Numbered from the stretch's first letter, positions 15,953 to 23,899 are shown. The stretch is 31,347 nucleotides of DNA from UMGS973 sp045599945 (GCA_045599945.1 JAZRWY010000091.1:1-31347), one strand, 5' to 3'. Notes: generated by a model not told the origin, from the sequence alone. Numbers and translations are program-made.

Positions 15953-16988
15953 ACGCTTCTACCAGCCTTCCTATTTCTTCTGCGATTTCTTCTTCTCTGA
16001 CTTTCTTTAATATTTCTCCATGGGAGAAAATGAGGCCTTCGCCGTCACCGCATGCCACGCCAAGATCTGCCTCTCTTGCTTCTCCGGGGCCATTGACGCT
16101 GCATCCCATGACTGCGATATGTATGTTCTTTTTCATTCCTGCCAGGCGTCTTTCCACATCTTCTGTCAGTTTTTCAAGGTCCACCCTTGTCCTGCCGCAG
16201 GTCGGACAGCTCGTGATATCGATGCCTCTGTCCCTTAATCCGATGCATGAGAGAATGTCCTTGGCTGCATAAATCTCCTCCACCGGGTCTGCTGTCAGGG
16301 ATACTCTCATGGTATCTCCGATGCCGTCCAGAAGCAGGGCGCCGATTCCGATGGCAGATTTGATCATGCCTTTCTTCTTTGTTCCTGCCTCCGTCACCCC
16401 GATATGGAGCGGATATGGACACTTCCCGCTGGCAATCCGGTATGCTTCATGATTCATCCTGACATCCGATGCCTTGATGGAAAGCACCAGGTCCTCAAAG
16501 CCCAGCTCTTCCATCAGGGCAATGTTTCTCAGACCGCTTTCTGCCAGCCCTTCTGCCGTTACTTTTCCGTATTTTTCTAGAATGTCTTTTTCCAGGGAGC
16601 CGGAATTCACACCGACACGGATCGGGATTCCTGCAGCCTTTGCTGCATCCGCCACCTGCTTTACATTCTCTCTGCTCCCGATGTTTCCCGGATTGATGCG
16701 GATCTTGTCTGCGCCGCCGTCAATGGCCGCCAGCGCCATCCGGTAATCAAAATGGATGTCTGCCACCAGAGGCGCATCGATTTTCTTCCGTATTTCACGG
16801 AAGCCCTCTGCAGCCTCCCGGTCATTTACCGTAATCCGGATGATTTCGCATCCGGCCTCCATGAGCCTTCTGCACTGCTCCAGTGTCCCAGCCACATCCG
16901 CCGTCTTTGTATTTGTCATGGACTGTATGGATACCGGCGCTCCGCCTCCGATCCGTACGCCTCCCACATTTACCTGTCTTGTCATCAT
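15939..16988 (-). CDS. ispG: 4-hydroxy-3-methylbut-2-enyl diphosphate synthase (flavodoxin/ferredoxin)
   Basis: 349 residues, the length of the short bacterial IspG (GcpE). It makes HMBPP from MEcPP, the sixth step of the MEP pathway, using a 4Fe-4S cluster. The TIM-barrel signatures VSIQSMTNTKTADV (19-32), PLVADIHFDYRMAL and DKIRINPGNIG are present. Cluster cysteines appear in TSCPTCGR and in GCSVNGPGEA. Start: ATG at 16988, overlapping the rseP stop by four bases, with GGAAGG nine bases upstream. It works with Dxr and UppS from the same operon to produce undecaprenyl carrier. Confidence 0.96.
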   Translation of the reverse strand: MMTRQVNVGGVRIGGGAPVSIQSMTNTKTADVAGTLEQCRRLMEAGCEIIRITVNDREAAEGFREIRKKIDAPLVADIHFDYRMALAAIDGGADKIRINPGNIGSRENVKQVADAAKAAGIPIRVGVNSGSLEKDILEKYGKVTAEGLAESGLRNIALMEELGFEDLVLSIKASDVRMNHEAYRIASGKCPYPLHIGVTEAGTKKKGMIKSAIGIGALLLDGIGDTMRVSLTADPVEEIYAAKDILSCIGLRDRGIDITSCPTCGRTRVDLEKLTEDVERRLAGMKKNIHIAVMGCSVNGPGEAREADLGVACGDGEGLIFSHGEILKKVREEEIAEEIGRLVEAYEEI

Positions 16989-17986
16989 CCTATGAGCCTT
17001 CCTATATCATTAAATGTTACATAGACCATCAGTCCCAGCAGGAGTGCAATGCCTACCATGTGGAACCTTGCTTCCATTTCATCCGTTACTGCTTTTCCTG
17101 TAATCTTCCGGATGATCAGGAAGAGGATTCTTCCTCCGTCCAGTGCCGGAAACGGCAGCAGATTGATGATTGCCAGATTCAGAGAGATGAGAGCGGTAAG
17201 ATAGACCACATAGATAAAGCCCATCTTGCTGGTCTGGCTGACTACGGAAACAATGCCGACAGGTCCGGACAGCTCCTTCGTGGAGACCTCTCCTGTAAAC
17301 AGCTGCCCCAGAATCTTATACATGCCGATGGTCATGTCCCAGGTTCCCCTGCAGCCATTGGCAATGCATTTCCCCGGTGCGCGGGACGGCTTTGTTATGA
17401 TTCCCAGAACATTTCTCTTTTCCTCTTCGTTATATCCTACCGGAACCTGAAATTCCAGTTCCTCTTCATTCCTTAAGACGCGGACCTCCAGACTCTCCTT
17501 CTTTGTTGTGGAGATGACATTGGTAATGTCATTCCAGGACCCCATCTCTTTTCCGTCCATCGCAACAATGGTATCTCCTGCCCGGAGCCCTGCCTCATGG
17601 GCAGGCATCCCCTGCTCCACCTCACCGAGAGTGGTGGTTGCAATGCCGGAAGAGAATGCTATGAGAATCATGATGATCAGCCCCAGAACGAAATTCATCG
17701 CAGCGCCTGCAATGAATACCAGAAACTTCTGCCATCCGTTCTTCTTGTTCAGCGCTCTTTCATCATCCGAGTCTTCGTCTTCCCCTTCCATGGCACAGTA
17801 TCCGCCGATGGGAATGGCGCGCAGAGAATATTTTGTTTCTTTTCCCTGCCGGCTCCAGAGCAGCGGCCCCATGCCGAGGGCAAATTCATTTACTTTTACG
17901 TCACATGCCTTTGCTGCTATGAAGTGTCCAAATTCATGGATGAATATGAGCAGCAGGAATATGACAATTGCATATATTGCAGTCAT
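16985..17986 (-). CDS. rseP: RIP metalloprotease / site-2 protease
   Basis: 333 residues, polytopic membrane zinc protease. The active-site HEFGH is H17-E18-H21 in the first membrane helix. A PDZ domain covers about 110-185 (GMPAHEAGLRAGDTIVAMDG), and the second metal motif NLLPFPALDGGRI is near 280-292. It cleaves membrane-spanning substrates such as anti-sigma factors and signal-peptide remnants. The anti-sigma-like protein at 7699-8736 is one conceivable substrate, but nothing in the sequence shows this. Start: ATG at 17986 with AAGGA upstream, 12 bases after dxr. In monoderms it is usually within the uppS-cdsA-dxr cluster, as here. Confidence 0.95.
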   Translation of the reverse strand: MTAIYAIVIFLLLIFIHEFGHFIAAKACDVKVNEFALGMGPLLWSRQGKETKYSLRAIPIGGYCAMEGEDEDSDDERALNKKNGWQKFLVFIAGAAMNFVLGLIIMILIAFSSGIATTTLGEVEQGMPAHEAGLRAGDTIVAMDGKEMGSWNDITNVISTTKKESLEVRVLRNEEELEFQVPVGYNEEEKRNVLGIITKPSRAPGKCIANGCRGTWDMTIGMYKILGQLFTGEVSTKELSGPVGIVSVVSQTSKMGFIYVVYLTALISLNLAIINLLPFPALDGGRILFLIIRKITGKAVTDEMEARFHMVGIALLLGLMVYVTFNDIGRLIG

Positions 17987-17998
17987 ATGTTATCTTCC

Positions 17999-19156
17999 TT
18001 ATTCTATGTACGATTCGTGTTCCGCCAGTTCATACGTCAGGGCTCTTGCCTCCTTGTCCGTCTCCAGGATGTCTTCCAGTGACGGATGCTGGATGAAAGA
18101 AATCTTTTCCATGACCTTTTCGATGGTTTCCGGAATATCCATGAAACCAATCTTCTCCTCCAGGAACAGTTTCACCAGAACCTCATTGGCACCATTCAGC
18201 GCGCATGGAGCATTGCCGCCCTTTCTCATGGCCTCCCTTGCAAGCCTTAGGCACAGGAACGTATCCTCATCCGGCTTTTCGAAGGTCAGACTTCCCAGCT
18301 CCGCAAGATTCAGCGGCCGGATGTCATTGGCATGTCTTTCCGGATAGGTGAGGGCATAGGCAATGGGAACTCTCATGTCCGGATTTCCCATCTGGGCAAT
18401 GACGCTGTGGTCCTTAAATTCCACTGCTGAGTGGATAATGCTCTGCGGATGCACCACTATGTCAATCTGGTCTACATCCACGTCAAAGAGCCATTTTGCC
18501 TCCATGACCTCAAAGCCCTTGTTCATCATTGTCGCTGAGTCAATGGTGATCTTTGCACCCATGGTCCAGCTTGGATGCTTCAGCGCCTGGGCGCGTGTCA
18601 CGCCTCTGAGTTTTTCTTTGTCCCAGCCTCTGAACGGTCCGCCGGATGCAGTAAGAAGGATTCTCTCAATCTCGTTTCCTGCGCAGCCCTGAAGGGCCTG
18701 AAAGATTGCAGAATGCTCACTGTCGACCGGAAGCATCTGCACGCCTTTCTTCTGCACCAGGTCCATGATCAGCTGTCCCCCGGTCACCAGCGTCTCCTTG
18801 TTTGCAAGGGCAATGTCATGCCCTGCTTCAATGGCCCGGCAGGTCGGCACCAGGCCGGAGATTCCAAGGAGACTGTTCAGAACCATGTCGCAGTCCATGC
18901 CTGCGATTTCAGACAGTCCTTCTTCTCCTGAATATATCTTAAGATGCGGAAACTCTTCTGCAAGTTTTTCCGCATCCTCTTTCTTTCCAACACATACAGC
19001 TTCCGGAGAGAATTTCAGGATCTGCTCCTTCAGCAGTTCTGTTCTGCCATGGCAGGTCAGCGCCACAGTCTTCAACTGATCCGGGTTCTTTTCAATGACA
19101 TCGAGGGTCTGCGTCCCGATGGAACCCGTGGATCCCAGTATTGCTATCTTTTTCAT
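17999..19156 (-). CDS. dxr: 1-deoxy-D-xylulose 5-phosphate reductoisomerase
   Basis: About 385 residues, the normal length. It converts DXP to MEP with NADPH, the committed step of the MEP pathway. The nucleotide-binding KKIAILGSTGSIGTQTLD motif opens the protein. The metal/substrate segments PVDSEHSAIFQ and SWTMGAKITIDSATMMNKG, and the catalytic loop with W and H, are present. I place the start at ATG 19156 because AGGGA is six bases upstream of it. An in-frame ATG two codons earlier (19162) sits directly against that AGGGA and is less likely. It lies between cdsA and rseP in the operon. Confidence 0.96.
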   Translation of the reverse strand: MKKIAILGSTGSIGTQTLDVIEKNPDQLKTVALTCHGRTELLKEQILKFSPEAVCVGKKEDAEKLAEEFPHLKIYSGEEGLSEIAGMDCDMVLNSLLGISGLVPTCRAIEAGHDIALANKETLVTGGQLIMDLVQKKGVQMLPVDSEHSAIFQALQGCAGNEIERILLTASGGPFRGWDKEKLRGVTRAQALKHPSWTMGAKITIDSATMMNKGFEVMEAKWLFDVDVDQIDIVVHPQSIIHSAVEFKDHSVIAQMGNPDMRVPIAYALTYPERHANDIRPLNLAELGSLTFEKPDEDTFLCLRLAREAMRKGGNAPCALNGANEVLVKLFLEEKIGFMDIPETIEKVMEKISFIQHPSLEDILETDKEARALTYELAEHESYIE

Positions 19157-19165
19157 TTTCATTCC

Positions 19166-19972
19166 CTATGCAATGATCAGCAGTATGTAATAATAGATGA
19201 CAGGTCCTGTGAACATGACAGAATCGAATCTGTCCATGATGCCGCCATGACCCGGAATCAGATTTCCATAATCCTTGATTCCCATCTTCCTCTTGAAGAT
19301 GGATGCCGTAAGGTCACCAAACTGGGAAATGATGCCGCATAATATGCCGATGACAATGCAGTGCACCAGAAGCTCTTTGCAGAAAACCAGCGCAAAGACG
19401 GCGCTTAAGATGGTGCTTCCCAGAATTCCTCCGATAGAGCCCTCAATGGATTTTTTTGGGCTGATCTTCGGGCAGAGTTTATGCTTCCCGAGAGTCACTC
19501 CTGCAAAATATGCAAAGATGTCTGTTCCGAAGGCCGTAATGAATACCAGCCATACCAGGATGCTGTATCCTGCCATCTGATCGATCAGTGTGATGTGGAA
19601 GGAAAAGAATACCACATAGAAAATTCCCACCATGGTAACCATTCCATCCTCCAGTTTTCTCTCCTCAATGTTGAACAGATAGAGGAGTGATGCCAGTACG
19701 CAGAGGAACATCCATGGAATGAACCAGTGATAGTTCAGCTCCGTTCCCAGATGTCCGCCGCAGGCAATCAGATTTACTCCGTAAAGGAGCAATGCCCCTC
19801 CGATGCCTATCGGAAGACTTGCCTGTATCTCCATGGCTCTGAATCCTTTATAGAATTCCATGAGTGCCATGATTCCAATGACAAGACATGCTGCCCATAA
19901 CAGCCAGCCGCCGAAATATACCACCAGCAGCAGCGGAAGCATGCACAGTCCTGCAATTACCCTTGTCTTCAC
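19166..19972 (-). CDS. cdsA: phosphatidate cytidylyltransferase
   Basis: 268 residues, about eight membrane helices. It makes CDP-diacylglycerol from CTP and phosphatidate for phospholipid synthesis. The family signature is complete near the C-terminus: SIFKRKMGIKDYGNLIPGHG then GIMDRFD. Start is GTG at 19972, overlapping the uppS stop by four bases (GTGA), with GGAGG nine bases upstream. Translational coupling with uppS is likely. Confidence 0.95.
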   Translation of the reverse strand: MKTRVIAGLCMLPLLLVVYFGGWLLWAACLVIGIMALMEFYKGFRAMEIQASLPIGIGGALLLYGVNLIACGGHLGTELNYHWFIPWMFLCVLASLLYLFNIEERKLEDGMVTMVGIFYVVFFSFHITLIDQMAGYSILVWLVFITAFGTDIFAYFAGVTLGKHKLCPKISPKKSIEGSIGGILGSTILSAVFALVFCKELLVHCIVIGILCGIISQFGDLTASIFKRKMGIKDYGNLIPGHGGIMDRFDSVMFTGPVIYYYILLIIA

Positions 19973-20691
19973 TTATTTCTACCTCCGAATCTCCGGTCTC
20001 TTCCCTGATACTTCTCGATGCATGCTTCAAATTCCTCCGGTGTGAAATCCGGCCACAGCGTATCGGTAAATACAAATTCGCTATATGCCGCCTGCCACAT
20101 CAGGAAATTCGAAAGCCTCTCTTCTCCGCTTGTCCGTATGATAAGCTCCGGATCTGGTATCTGGCTGATGCCTGTGTAAAGAGATTGTGAAATCGTCTCC
20201 TCCGTAATCTCCTCCGGTGAAAGACTCCCTTCACGGACAGCCTGCGCAATGCTGCGCACCCCTTCTACCATCTCCAGTCTGCTTCCATAATTCAGACAGA
20301 TGTTGAACTGAAGGCCTGTATTGTCCTTTGTAAGGGCAATGGCCCGGTCCAGTCTGCCCCGTGCATCTTCGGGAAGTCTGGAATAGTCCCCTAATATTAC
20401 AAGCTTAACATTGTTTTCGTGAAGCTCCTTTAAATCCGAATCGATATATATGCACAGCAGCTTGAATATGCCGGAAATCTCTTCCACGGTTCTCTTCCAG
20501 TTCTCCGTAGAGAAGGCATATACTGTTAAGTGCCCGATTCCCAGGTCTGAAGCCCTCCTGACGATTTCTTTCATGGACTTCATTCCCGCATTATGTCCTG
20601 CCACTCTCGGCAGTTTTCTCGCCTTGGCCCATCTGCCGTTGCCGTCCATGATGACAGCAACATGCTTTGGCAGCCTATCCATATCTAACAT
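19969..20691 (-). CDS. uppS: undecaprenyl diphosphate synthase (cis-prenyltransferase)
   Basis: 240 residues. It extends farnesyl diphosphate with eight isopentenyl units to the C55 carrier for peptidoglycan. Conserved motifs are HVAVIMDGNGRWAKARKLP (9-27, catalytic Asp and diphosphate-binding loop), LTVYAFSTENWKR, and RTSGEERLSNFLMWQAAYSE near residue 195. Start: ATG at 20691 with GAGGAA upstream. A stable hairpin (20712-20731) lies between frr and this gene. Dxr and IspG from the same transcript feed its substrate. Confidence 0.96.
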   Translation of the reverse strand: MLDMDRLPKHVAVIMDGNGRWAKARKLPRVAGHNAGMKSMKEIVRRASDLGIGHLTVYAFSTENWKRTVEEISGIFKLLCIYIDSDLKELHENNVKLVILGDYSRLPEDARGRLDRAIALTKDNTGLQFNICLNYGSRLEMVEGVRSIAQAVREGSLSPEEITEETISQSLYTGISQIPDPELIIRTSGEERLSNFLMWQAAYSEFVFTDTLWPDFTPEEFEACIEKYQGRDRRFGGRNK

Positions 20692-20701
20692 GCTGATTCC
20701 T

Positions 20702-20731
20702 CAAAGACAAAGTGGCTGTTTACACAGCCAC
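20702..20731 (-). terminator. internal operon hairpin between frr and uppS
   Basis: GTGGCTGT and ACAGCCAC form a perfect 8-bp stem closed by a GTAA tetraloop on the minus strand, followed by TTTGTCTTTG. It could be a leaky terminator that lowers expression of the downstream genes, or an mRNA processing or stability element. The T-run is interrupted, so read-through is expected. Confidence 0.5.
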
Positions 20732-20744
20732 CAATTGAAAAGTA

Positions 20745-21299
20745 TTAAACTTCCATAATCTCTTTTTCTTTTCTGGCAACGATTTCATCGATTTCCTTGA
20801 TTGCCTTGTCTGCCTTCTTCTGAACTTCTTCCAGTTCTTCCTTCAGATCGTCTTCTGTCAGATCTCCGGATTTTTCCTGCTTCTTCAGCTGCTCGTTGGC
20901 ATCTCTTCTGAGATTTCTGATAGCTACTTTATCTTCTTCTCCCATCTTCTTAACAGTCTTTGAGATTTCTTTTCTTCTCTCTTCTGTAAGAGGCGGAACA
21001 ACCAGTCTGATCACTTTTCCGTCATTGGATGGGTTGAATCCAAGATTTGCAACCATGATTGCCTTTTCCACATCCTTTAATGTGGATGGGTCGAAAGGTG
21101 CTACCACGATGGTTCTTGGGTCCGGTGCTGAAATGTTTGAAATGTTTCTGATCGGCATTGTGCTGCCGTAACATTCGCATGTCACCTGATCAAGAAGTGC
21201 CGGGTTTGCTCTTCCTGCTCTTACGGAATTCAGTTTTTCCTTTAATACGGAAATGCTCTTTTCCAGTTTTTCATCTAAATTCTTCTGTACGTCTGCCAT
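20745..21299 (-). CDS. frr: ribosome recycling factor
   Basis: 184 residues. With EF-G it splits the post-termination ribosome. The three-helix bundle sequence is typical: KEKLNSVRAGRANPALLD, TIVVAPFDPSTLKDVEKAI, LVVPPLTEERRKEISKTVKK, and the C-terminal RRDANEQLKK. I set the start at ATG 21299 because GGAGG lies eight bases before it. An in-frame TTG at 21314 sits upstream of that same site, so it is not used. The gene follows pyrH closely, as in most bacteria. Confidence 0.96.
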   Translation of the reverse strand: MADVQKNLDEKLEKSISVLKEKLNSVRAGRANPALLDQVTCECYGSTMPIRNISNISAPDPRTIVVAPFDPSTLKDVEKAIMVANLGFNPSNDGKVIRLVVPPLTEERRKEISKTVKKMGEEDKVAIRNLRRDANEQLKKQEKSGDLTEDDLKEELEEVQKKADKAIKEIDEIVARKEKEIMEV

Positions 21300-21326
21300 T
21301 TGCTTATCCTCCAAACTTTCTTCTTT

Positions 21327-22031
21327 CTATTCTACCAATGTACCGATGGATTCGCCGCATACTGCCTTGAGAATGTTTCCTTCCTCTGCCAGTGCAAATA
21401 CGTGAATCTTGATATCGTTATCCATGCACAGTGATGCCGCCGTGGAATCCATGACCTTCAGTTCCTTTTCCAGAACCTCCTTATGTGTCAGCCTGTCGAA
21501 TCTAACTGCATTCGGATCGATTTCCGGATCTGCCGAATATACAGCATCCACCTTCTTTGCCAGCAGGATGACTTCTGCATCCATTTCTGCAGCTCTTAAT
21601 GCCGCTGCCGTATCTGTTGAGAAGAACGGATTTCCTGTTCCTGCACCAAAGATTACCACACAGCCGTCTTCCAGTTCCTTTACGGCTCTTCTGCGGATGT
21701 ACGGCTCTGCGATTTCTGTCATTTCTATGGCAGTCTGCACTCTTGGCTTTAATCCGTTTCTTTCAAATGCATCCTGCAGTGCCATCGCATTGATGACTGT
21801 CGCCAGCATGCCCATGTAATCTGCTGTTGTACGATCCATGGATTCGCTGGTTCTTCCTCTCCAGAAGTTTCCTCCGCCTACTACGATGGCAACCTGAACC
21901 CCCAGGTCCACCACTTCCTTCACCTGCTCTGCAACCTTCTGGAGCATTGCATCGTTCAGCCCTGTCTTGCCTTCGCCTGCCAGTGCTTCCCCGCTTATTT
22001 TCAGTAATACTCTCCTGTATTTCGCTTCCAT
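21327..22031 (-). CDS. pyrH: UMP kinase
   Basis: About 234 residues, a hexameric amino-acid-kinase-fold enzyme that phosphorylates UMP to UDP. Motifs: RRVLLKISGEALAG, VAIVVGGGNFWRG, and a C-terminal SLCMDNDIKIHVFAL stretch. The frame is open further up to an ATG at 22067, but the predicted transcript begins near 22063, and AAGGAG stands just before the ATG at 22031. The shorter start is therefore chosen. It heads the long operon. In many Firmicutes rpsB and tsf lie directly upstream; here they do not. Confidence 0.95.
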   Translation of the reverse strand: MEAKYRRVLLKISGEALAGEGKTGLNDAMLQKVAEQVKEVVDLGVQVAIVVGGGNFWRGRTSESMDRTTADYMGMLATVINAMALQDAFERNGLKPRVQTAIEMTEIAEPYIRRRAVKELEDGCVVIFGAGTGNPFFSTDTAAALRAAEMDAEVILLAKKVDAVYSADPEIDPNAVRFDRLTHKEVLEKELKVMDSTAASLCMDNDIKIHVFALAEEGNILKAVCGESIGTLVE

Positions 22032-22069
22032 TGTTTTCTCCTTCCATTTAAAGGCCTGCACATACATAA

Positions 22070-22078
22070 ATTATATCA
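22070..22078 (-). promoter_or_regulatory. extended -10 promoter of the pyrH-frr-uppS...polC operon
   Basis: The minus strand reads TGATATAAT, a perfect TATAAT preceded by the TGn extension. No good -35 is seen at 16-18 bases, which fits an extended -10 promoter. Initiation near 22063 sets the pyrH start at 22031. Confidence 0.65.
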
Positions 22079-22093
22079 TATCTGCCTGCATTA

Positions 22094-22137
22094 AGACACA
22101 AAAAAACGAAAAAACCGCTTTCCGTTTTTCCCCGCGG
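22094..22137 (-). terminator. possible second terminator upstream of pyrH
   Basis: On the minus strand ACCGC and GCGGT flank a 15-base loop and are followed by TTTTTTCGTTTTTTT. The stem is short, but the long T-tract suggests a backup terminator for transcripts of the mini-protein gene. Confidence 0.35.
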
Positions 22138-22152
22138 TCCGGCTGATTCTTG

Positions 22153-22182
22153 CAAAAAAAGAAACTGCCGGTCTGCAGCTTC
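22153..22182 (-). terminator. terminator of the 35-residue membrane protein gene
   Basis: GAAGCTGC and GCAGTTTC pair (8 bp, one G-T) around AGACCG on the minus strand and are followed by seven T. It begins a few bases after the mini-protein stop, which supports that a real transcript ends here. Confidence 0.75.
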
Positions 22183-22186
22183 CTCC

Positions 22187-22294
22187 CTATTTCAGACATA
22201 ATATGCACATGATGGTCGCCAGTACAATGATTACAATCCGTACTGCCACTGTTTTTGGGCTTGTATCTTTTTTCTTATCTGTCAATTTGTTCAT
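22187..22294 (-). CDS. 35-residue single-pass membrane mini-protein
   Basis: A small open frame, ATG at 22294 and TAG at 22187-22189. The N-terminus is Lys/Asp-rich (MNKLTDKKKDTSPKT). One hydrophobic helix follows (VAVRIVIIVLATIMCILCLK, residues 16-35) and ends the protein. A GAAGAGGTG ribosome binding site lies nine bases before the ATG. A promoter with perfect TATAAT lies just upstream and a proper terminator just downstream, so it is a complete transcription unit. Function is unknown. The topology rule predicts the charged N-terminus stays inside. I do not recognise the family, and single-helix clostridial mini-proteins are often unannotated. Confidence 0.68.
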   Translation of the reverse strand: MNKLTDKKKDTSPKTVAVRIVIIVLATIMCILCLK

Positions 22295-22314
22295 GTATGT
22301 GTCACCTCTTCCCG

Positions 22315-22344
22315 ATTATACCTTATTGCGCAATGCTCCATCAA
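22315..22344 (-). promoter_or_regulatory. promoter of the mini-protein gene
   Basis: TTGATG (22339-22344) and TATAAT (22315-22320) on the minus strand, 18-base spacing. It overlaps the gap promoter on the opposite strand. Confidence 0.6.
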
Positions 22345-22354
22345 GTGGTAAAAT
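22326..22354 (+). promoter_or_regulatory. promoter of the gap operon
   Basis: TTGCGC (22326-22331) and TAAAAT (22349-22354) with 17-base spacing. Initiation would be near 22361, about 42 bases before the gap start codon. The spacer contains the -35 box of the divergent mini-protein promoter. Confidence 0.6.
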
Positions 22355-22402
22355 AGATATTATTAAAAATTCAGATAAATTCATCACCAGGAGGTAGATT
22401 AT

Positions 22403-23413
22403 ATGAAAATAGCAATTAATGGATTTGGGCGTATCGGAAGATTGGCCTTCCGAAAGGTATTTGACGATGAAACCGTGGAAGTCGTTGCCATCAACGATCT
22501 GACATCTCCGGACATGCTGGCATATCTTTTAAAGCATGACTCCGTGCAGGGTCAGTATGGACACGATGTGGCAGCAGGAGACGGCTTCATTGCAGTAGAC
22601 GGAAAGCCCATCAAGGTATTTAAGGAACCTGACCCTGTGAATCTTCCCTGGGGCGAACTGGATGTCGATGTGGTGTTAGAATGCACAGGCTTTTTCACAA
22701 GCAAGGAAAAATCCCAGGCACATATTGACGCAGGTGCAAAGAAAGTCCTGATTTCCGCTCCGGCAGGAAACGACCTTCCAACCATCGTATATGGCGTAAA
22801 CCACGAAACTCTGACAAAGGACGATACCATCGTTTCCGGCGCAAGCTGCACCACCAACTGCCTGGCACCGATGGCAAAAGCCCTGAATGATTACAGAGAA
22901 GTAAGAACGGGATTCATGACAACCATCCACGCATATACCGGCGACCAGATGATTCTTGACGGACCGCACAGGAAGGGGGACTTCAGAAGAGCAAGAGCCG
23001 GCGCCATCAACATCGTTCCAAACAGCACAGGCGCTGCAAAGGCCATCGGCCTTGTAATCCCTGAGCTGGACGGGAAACTCATCGGCTCTGCACAGAGAGT
23101 TCCTGTACCATCCGGTTCCATCACAATTCTTGATGCAACATTAAAGGATGAGACAGACACTGTTTCCGTAGAAGGTCTGAATGACATCATGAAGAAGGAA
23201 TCCAGCGAATCCTTCGGATATTCGGAAGAAGAACTGGTTTCCAGCGATATCATCGGCATGAGCTACGGTTCATTATTTGATGCAACCCAGACATTGGCAC
23301 AGAAGTGCGGAACGCACATCTATGAAGTAAGAGTTGTATCCTGGTACGATAACGAAATGAGTTATACGTGCCAGCTGATCAGAACTTTAAAACATATGGC
23401 AACATTAATTTAA
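22403..23413 (+). CDS. gap: type I glyceraldehyde-3-phosphate dehydrogenase
   Basis: 336 residues, central glycolytic enzyme that oxidises G3P to 1,3-bisphosphoglycerate. The Rossmann motif INGFGRIGRLAFRK is at 4-17. The acidic residue after the second strand (AINDLT) indicates NAD rather than NADP use. The catalytic cysteine is in SGASCTTNCLAP, and the conserved WYDNEMSYT motif is near the end. Start: ATG at 22403 with AGGAGG seven bases upstream. It is not followed by pgk or tpi. A small coiled-coil gene follows after 24 bases and is probably cotranscribed. Confidence 0.97.
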   Translation: MKIAINGFGRIGRLAFRKVFDDETVEVVAINDLTSPDMLAYLLKHDSVQGQYGHDVAAGDGFIAVDGKPIKVFKEPDPVNLPWGELDVDVVLECTGFFTSKEKSQAHIDAGAKKVLISAPAGNDLPTIVYGVNHETLTKDDTIVSGASCTTNCLAPMAKALNDYREVRTGFMTTIHAYTGDQMILDGPHRKGDFRRARAGAINIVPNSTGAAKAIGLVIPELDGKLIGSAQRVPVPSGSITILDATLKDETDTVSVEGLNDIMKKESSESFGYSEEELVSSDIIGMSYGSLFDATQTLAQKCGTHIYEVRVVSWYDNEMSYTCQLIRTLKHMATLI

Positions 23414-23437
23414 ATTAAGATTGAGGAGGACAAGAAC

Positions 23438-23695
23438 ATGGCATTCATGGACAAAGTGAAAGAAGTCGGAAAGAAGACAGTTGAACAGGCTGGCGATGCA
23501 GTGGATATCGCAAAGATCAAGACGAAGATCAGCGGCGCTGAAAAGGATATCATCTCCTTAAAGTGCGACATCGCAGACTTCTTCCTTGCACAGGAAGAAA
23601 AACCTGCAGAAATTGCTGACCTTGTTGCACAGATTGAAGGCAAGTTTGCTGAAATAGAAAACTTCCAGGCAGAAATCGAAGAGCTTAAGAAATAG
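23438..23695 (+). CDS. small coiled-coil protein, gap-linked, unknown function
   Basis: 85 residues, Lys/Glu/Ala-rich and predicted entirely helical. The pattern is FMDKVKEVGKKTVEQAGDA, then IAKIKTKISGAEKDI and a terminal FQAEIEELKK. It recalls the helical part of clostridial proteins in which such a segment is followed by a zinc ribbon. Here the protein stops before any ribbon. Start: ATG at 23438 with GAGGAGG eight bases upstream; an ATG three codons later is possible. It is 24 bases after gap with no terminator between, so co-expression with glycolysis is expected. No function can be assigned. Confidence 0.72.
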   Translation: MAFMDKVKEVGKKTVEQAGDAVDIAKIKTKISGAEKDIISLKCDIADFFLAQEEKPAEIADLVAQIEGKFAEIENFQAEIEELKK

Positions 23696-23712
23696 CGGCT
23701 TAAAAGCAGCTA
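23693..23712 (+). terminator. possible damaged terminator after the gap operon
   Basis: TAGCGGCTT and AAGCAGCTA can pair with one mismatch, directly at the stop codon of the coiled-coil gene. No T-tract follows. The IS remnant begins about 15 bases downstream and may have replaced the original tail. Confidence 0.3.
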
Positions 23713-23727
23713 CCCTTATGGCATTGA

Positions 23728-23858
23728 TGTGCTACCTCCTAGGTAGACAGTTAAAATAAATAACTGTAAACCCGGGAGGTTTTGTTATGTCTGAAATTAG
23801 TAAAGAAGAGAAACTGGCAGCGGTTAAAAGACGATTAGAACATGCAGACACTAAGTAA
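23728..23858 (+). mobile_element. left-end remnant of an IS3-type insertion sequence
   Basis: The stretch starts TGTGCTACC, as IS3-family ends start with TG. It contains two small inverted repeats (CTACCT/AGGTAG at 23732-23746 and ACAGTTA/TAACTGT at 23747-23767). It then has a strong GGGAGG site and a 23-codon open frame at 23787-23858. That peptide begins MSEISKEEKLAAVKRRLEHA, which resembles the N-terminal helix-turn-helix of IS3-type OrfA transposases, and is cut off by TAA where OrfA would continue for about 80 residues. No right end, OrfB or DDE motif is present. The family assignment is by pattern memory and is moderately sure. Confidence 0.5.
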
Positions 23859-23899
23859 CATAATATTTCTGGAACTTGCTCTTCGGTTTATCCGGGATT

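Noticed and set aside
22032..22067. An N-terminal extension of pyrH to the ATG at 22067
   Set aside because: The extended -10 promoter places the transcript start at or after this ATG, and the good AAGGAG site serves the ATG at 22031.
22203..22397. A 64-codon plus-strand frame with a hydrophobic segment upstream of gap
   Set aside because: It starts before the gap promoter, crosses it, has no ribosome binding site, and lies opposite the better supported 35-residue gene.
23728..23767. A CRISPR-like or riboswitch structure from the two adjacent inverted repeats
   Set aside because: There are only two different short hairpins and no repeat-spacer pattern. Their position ahead of the OrfA-like start fits an insertion sequence end.
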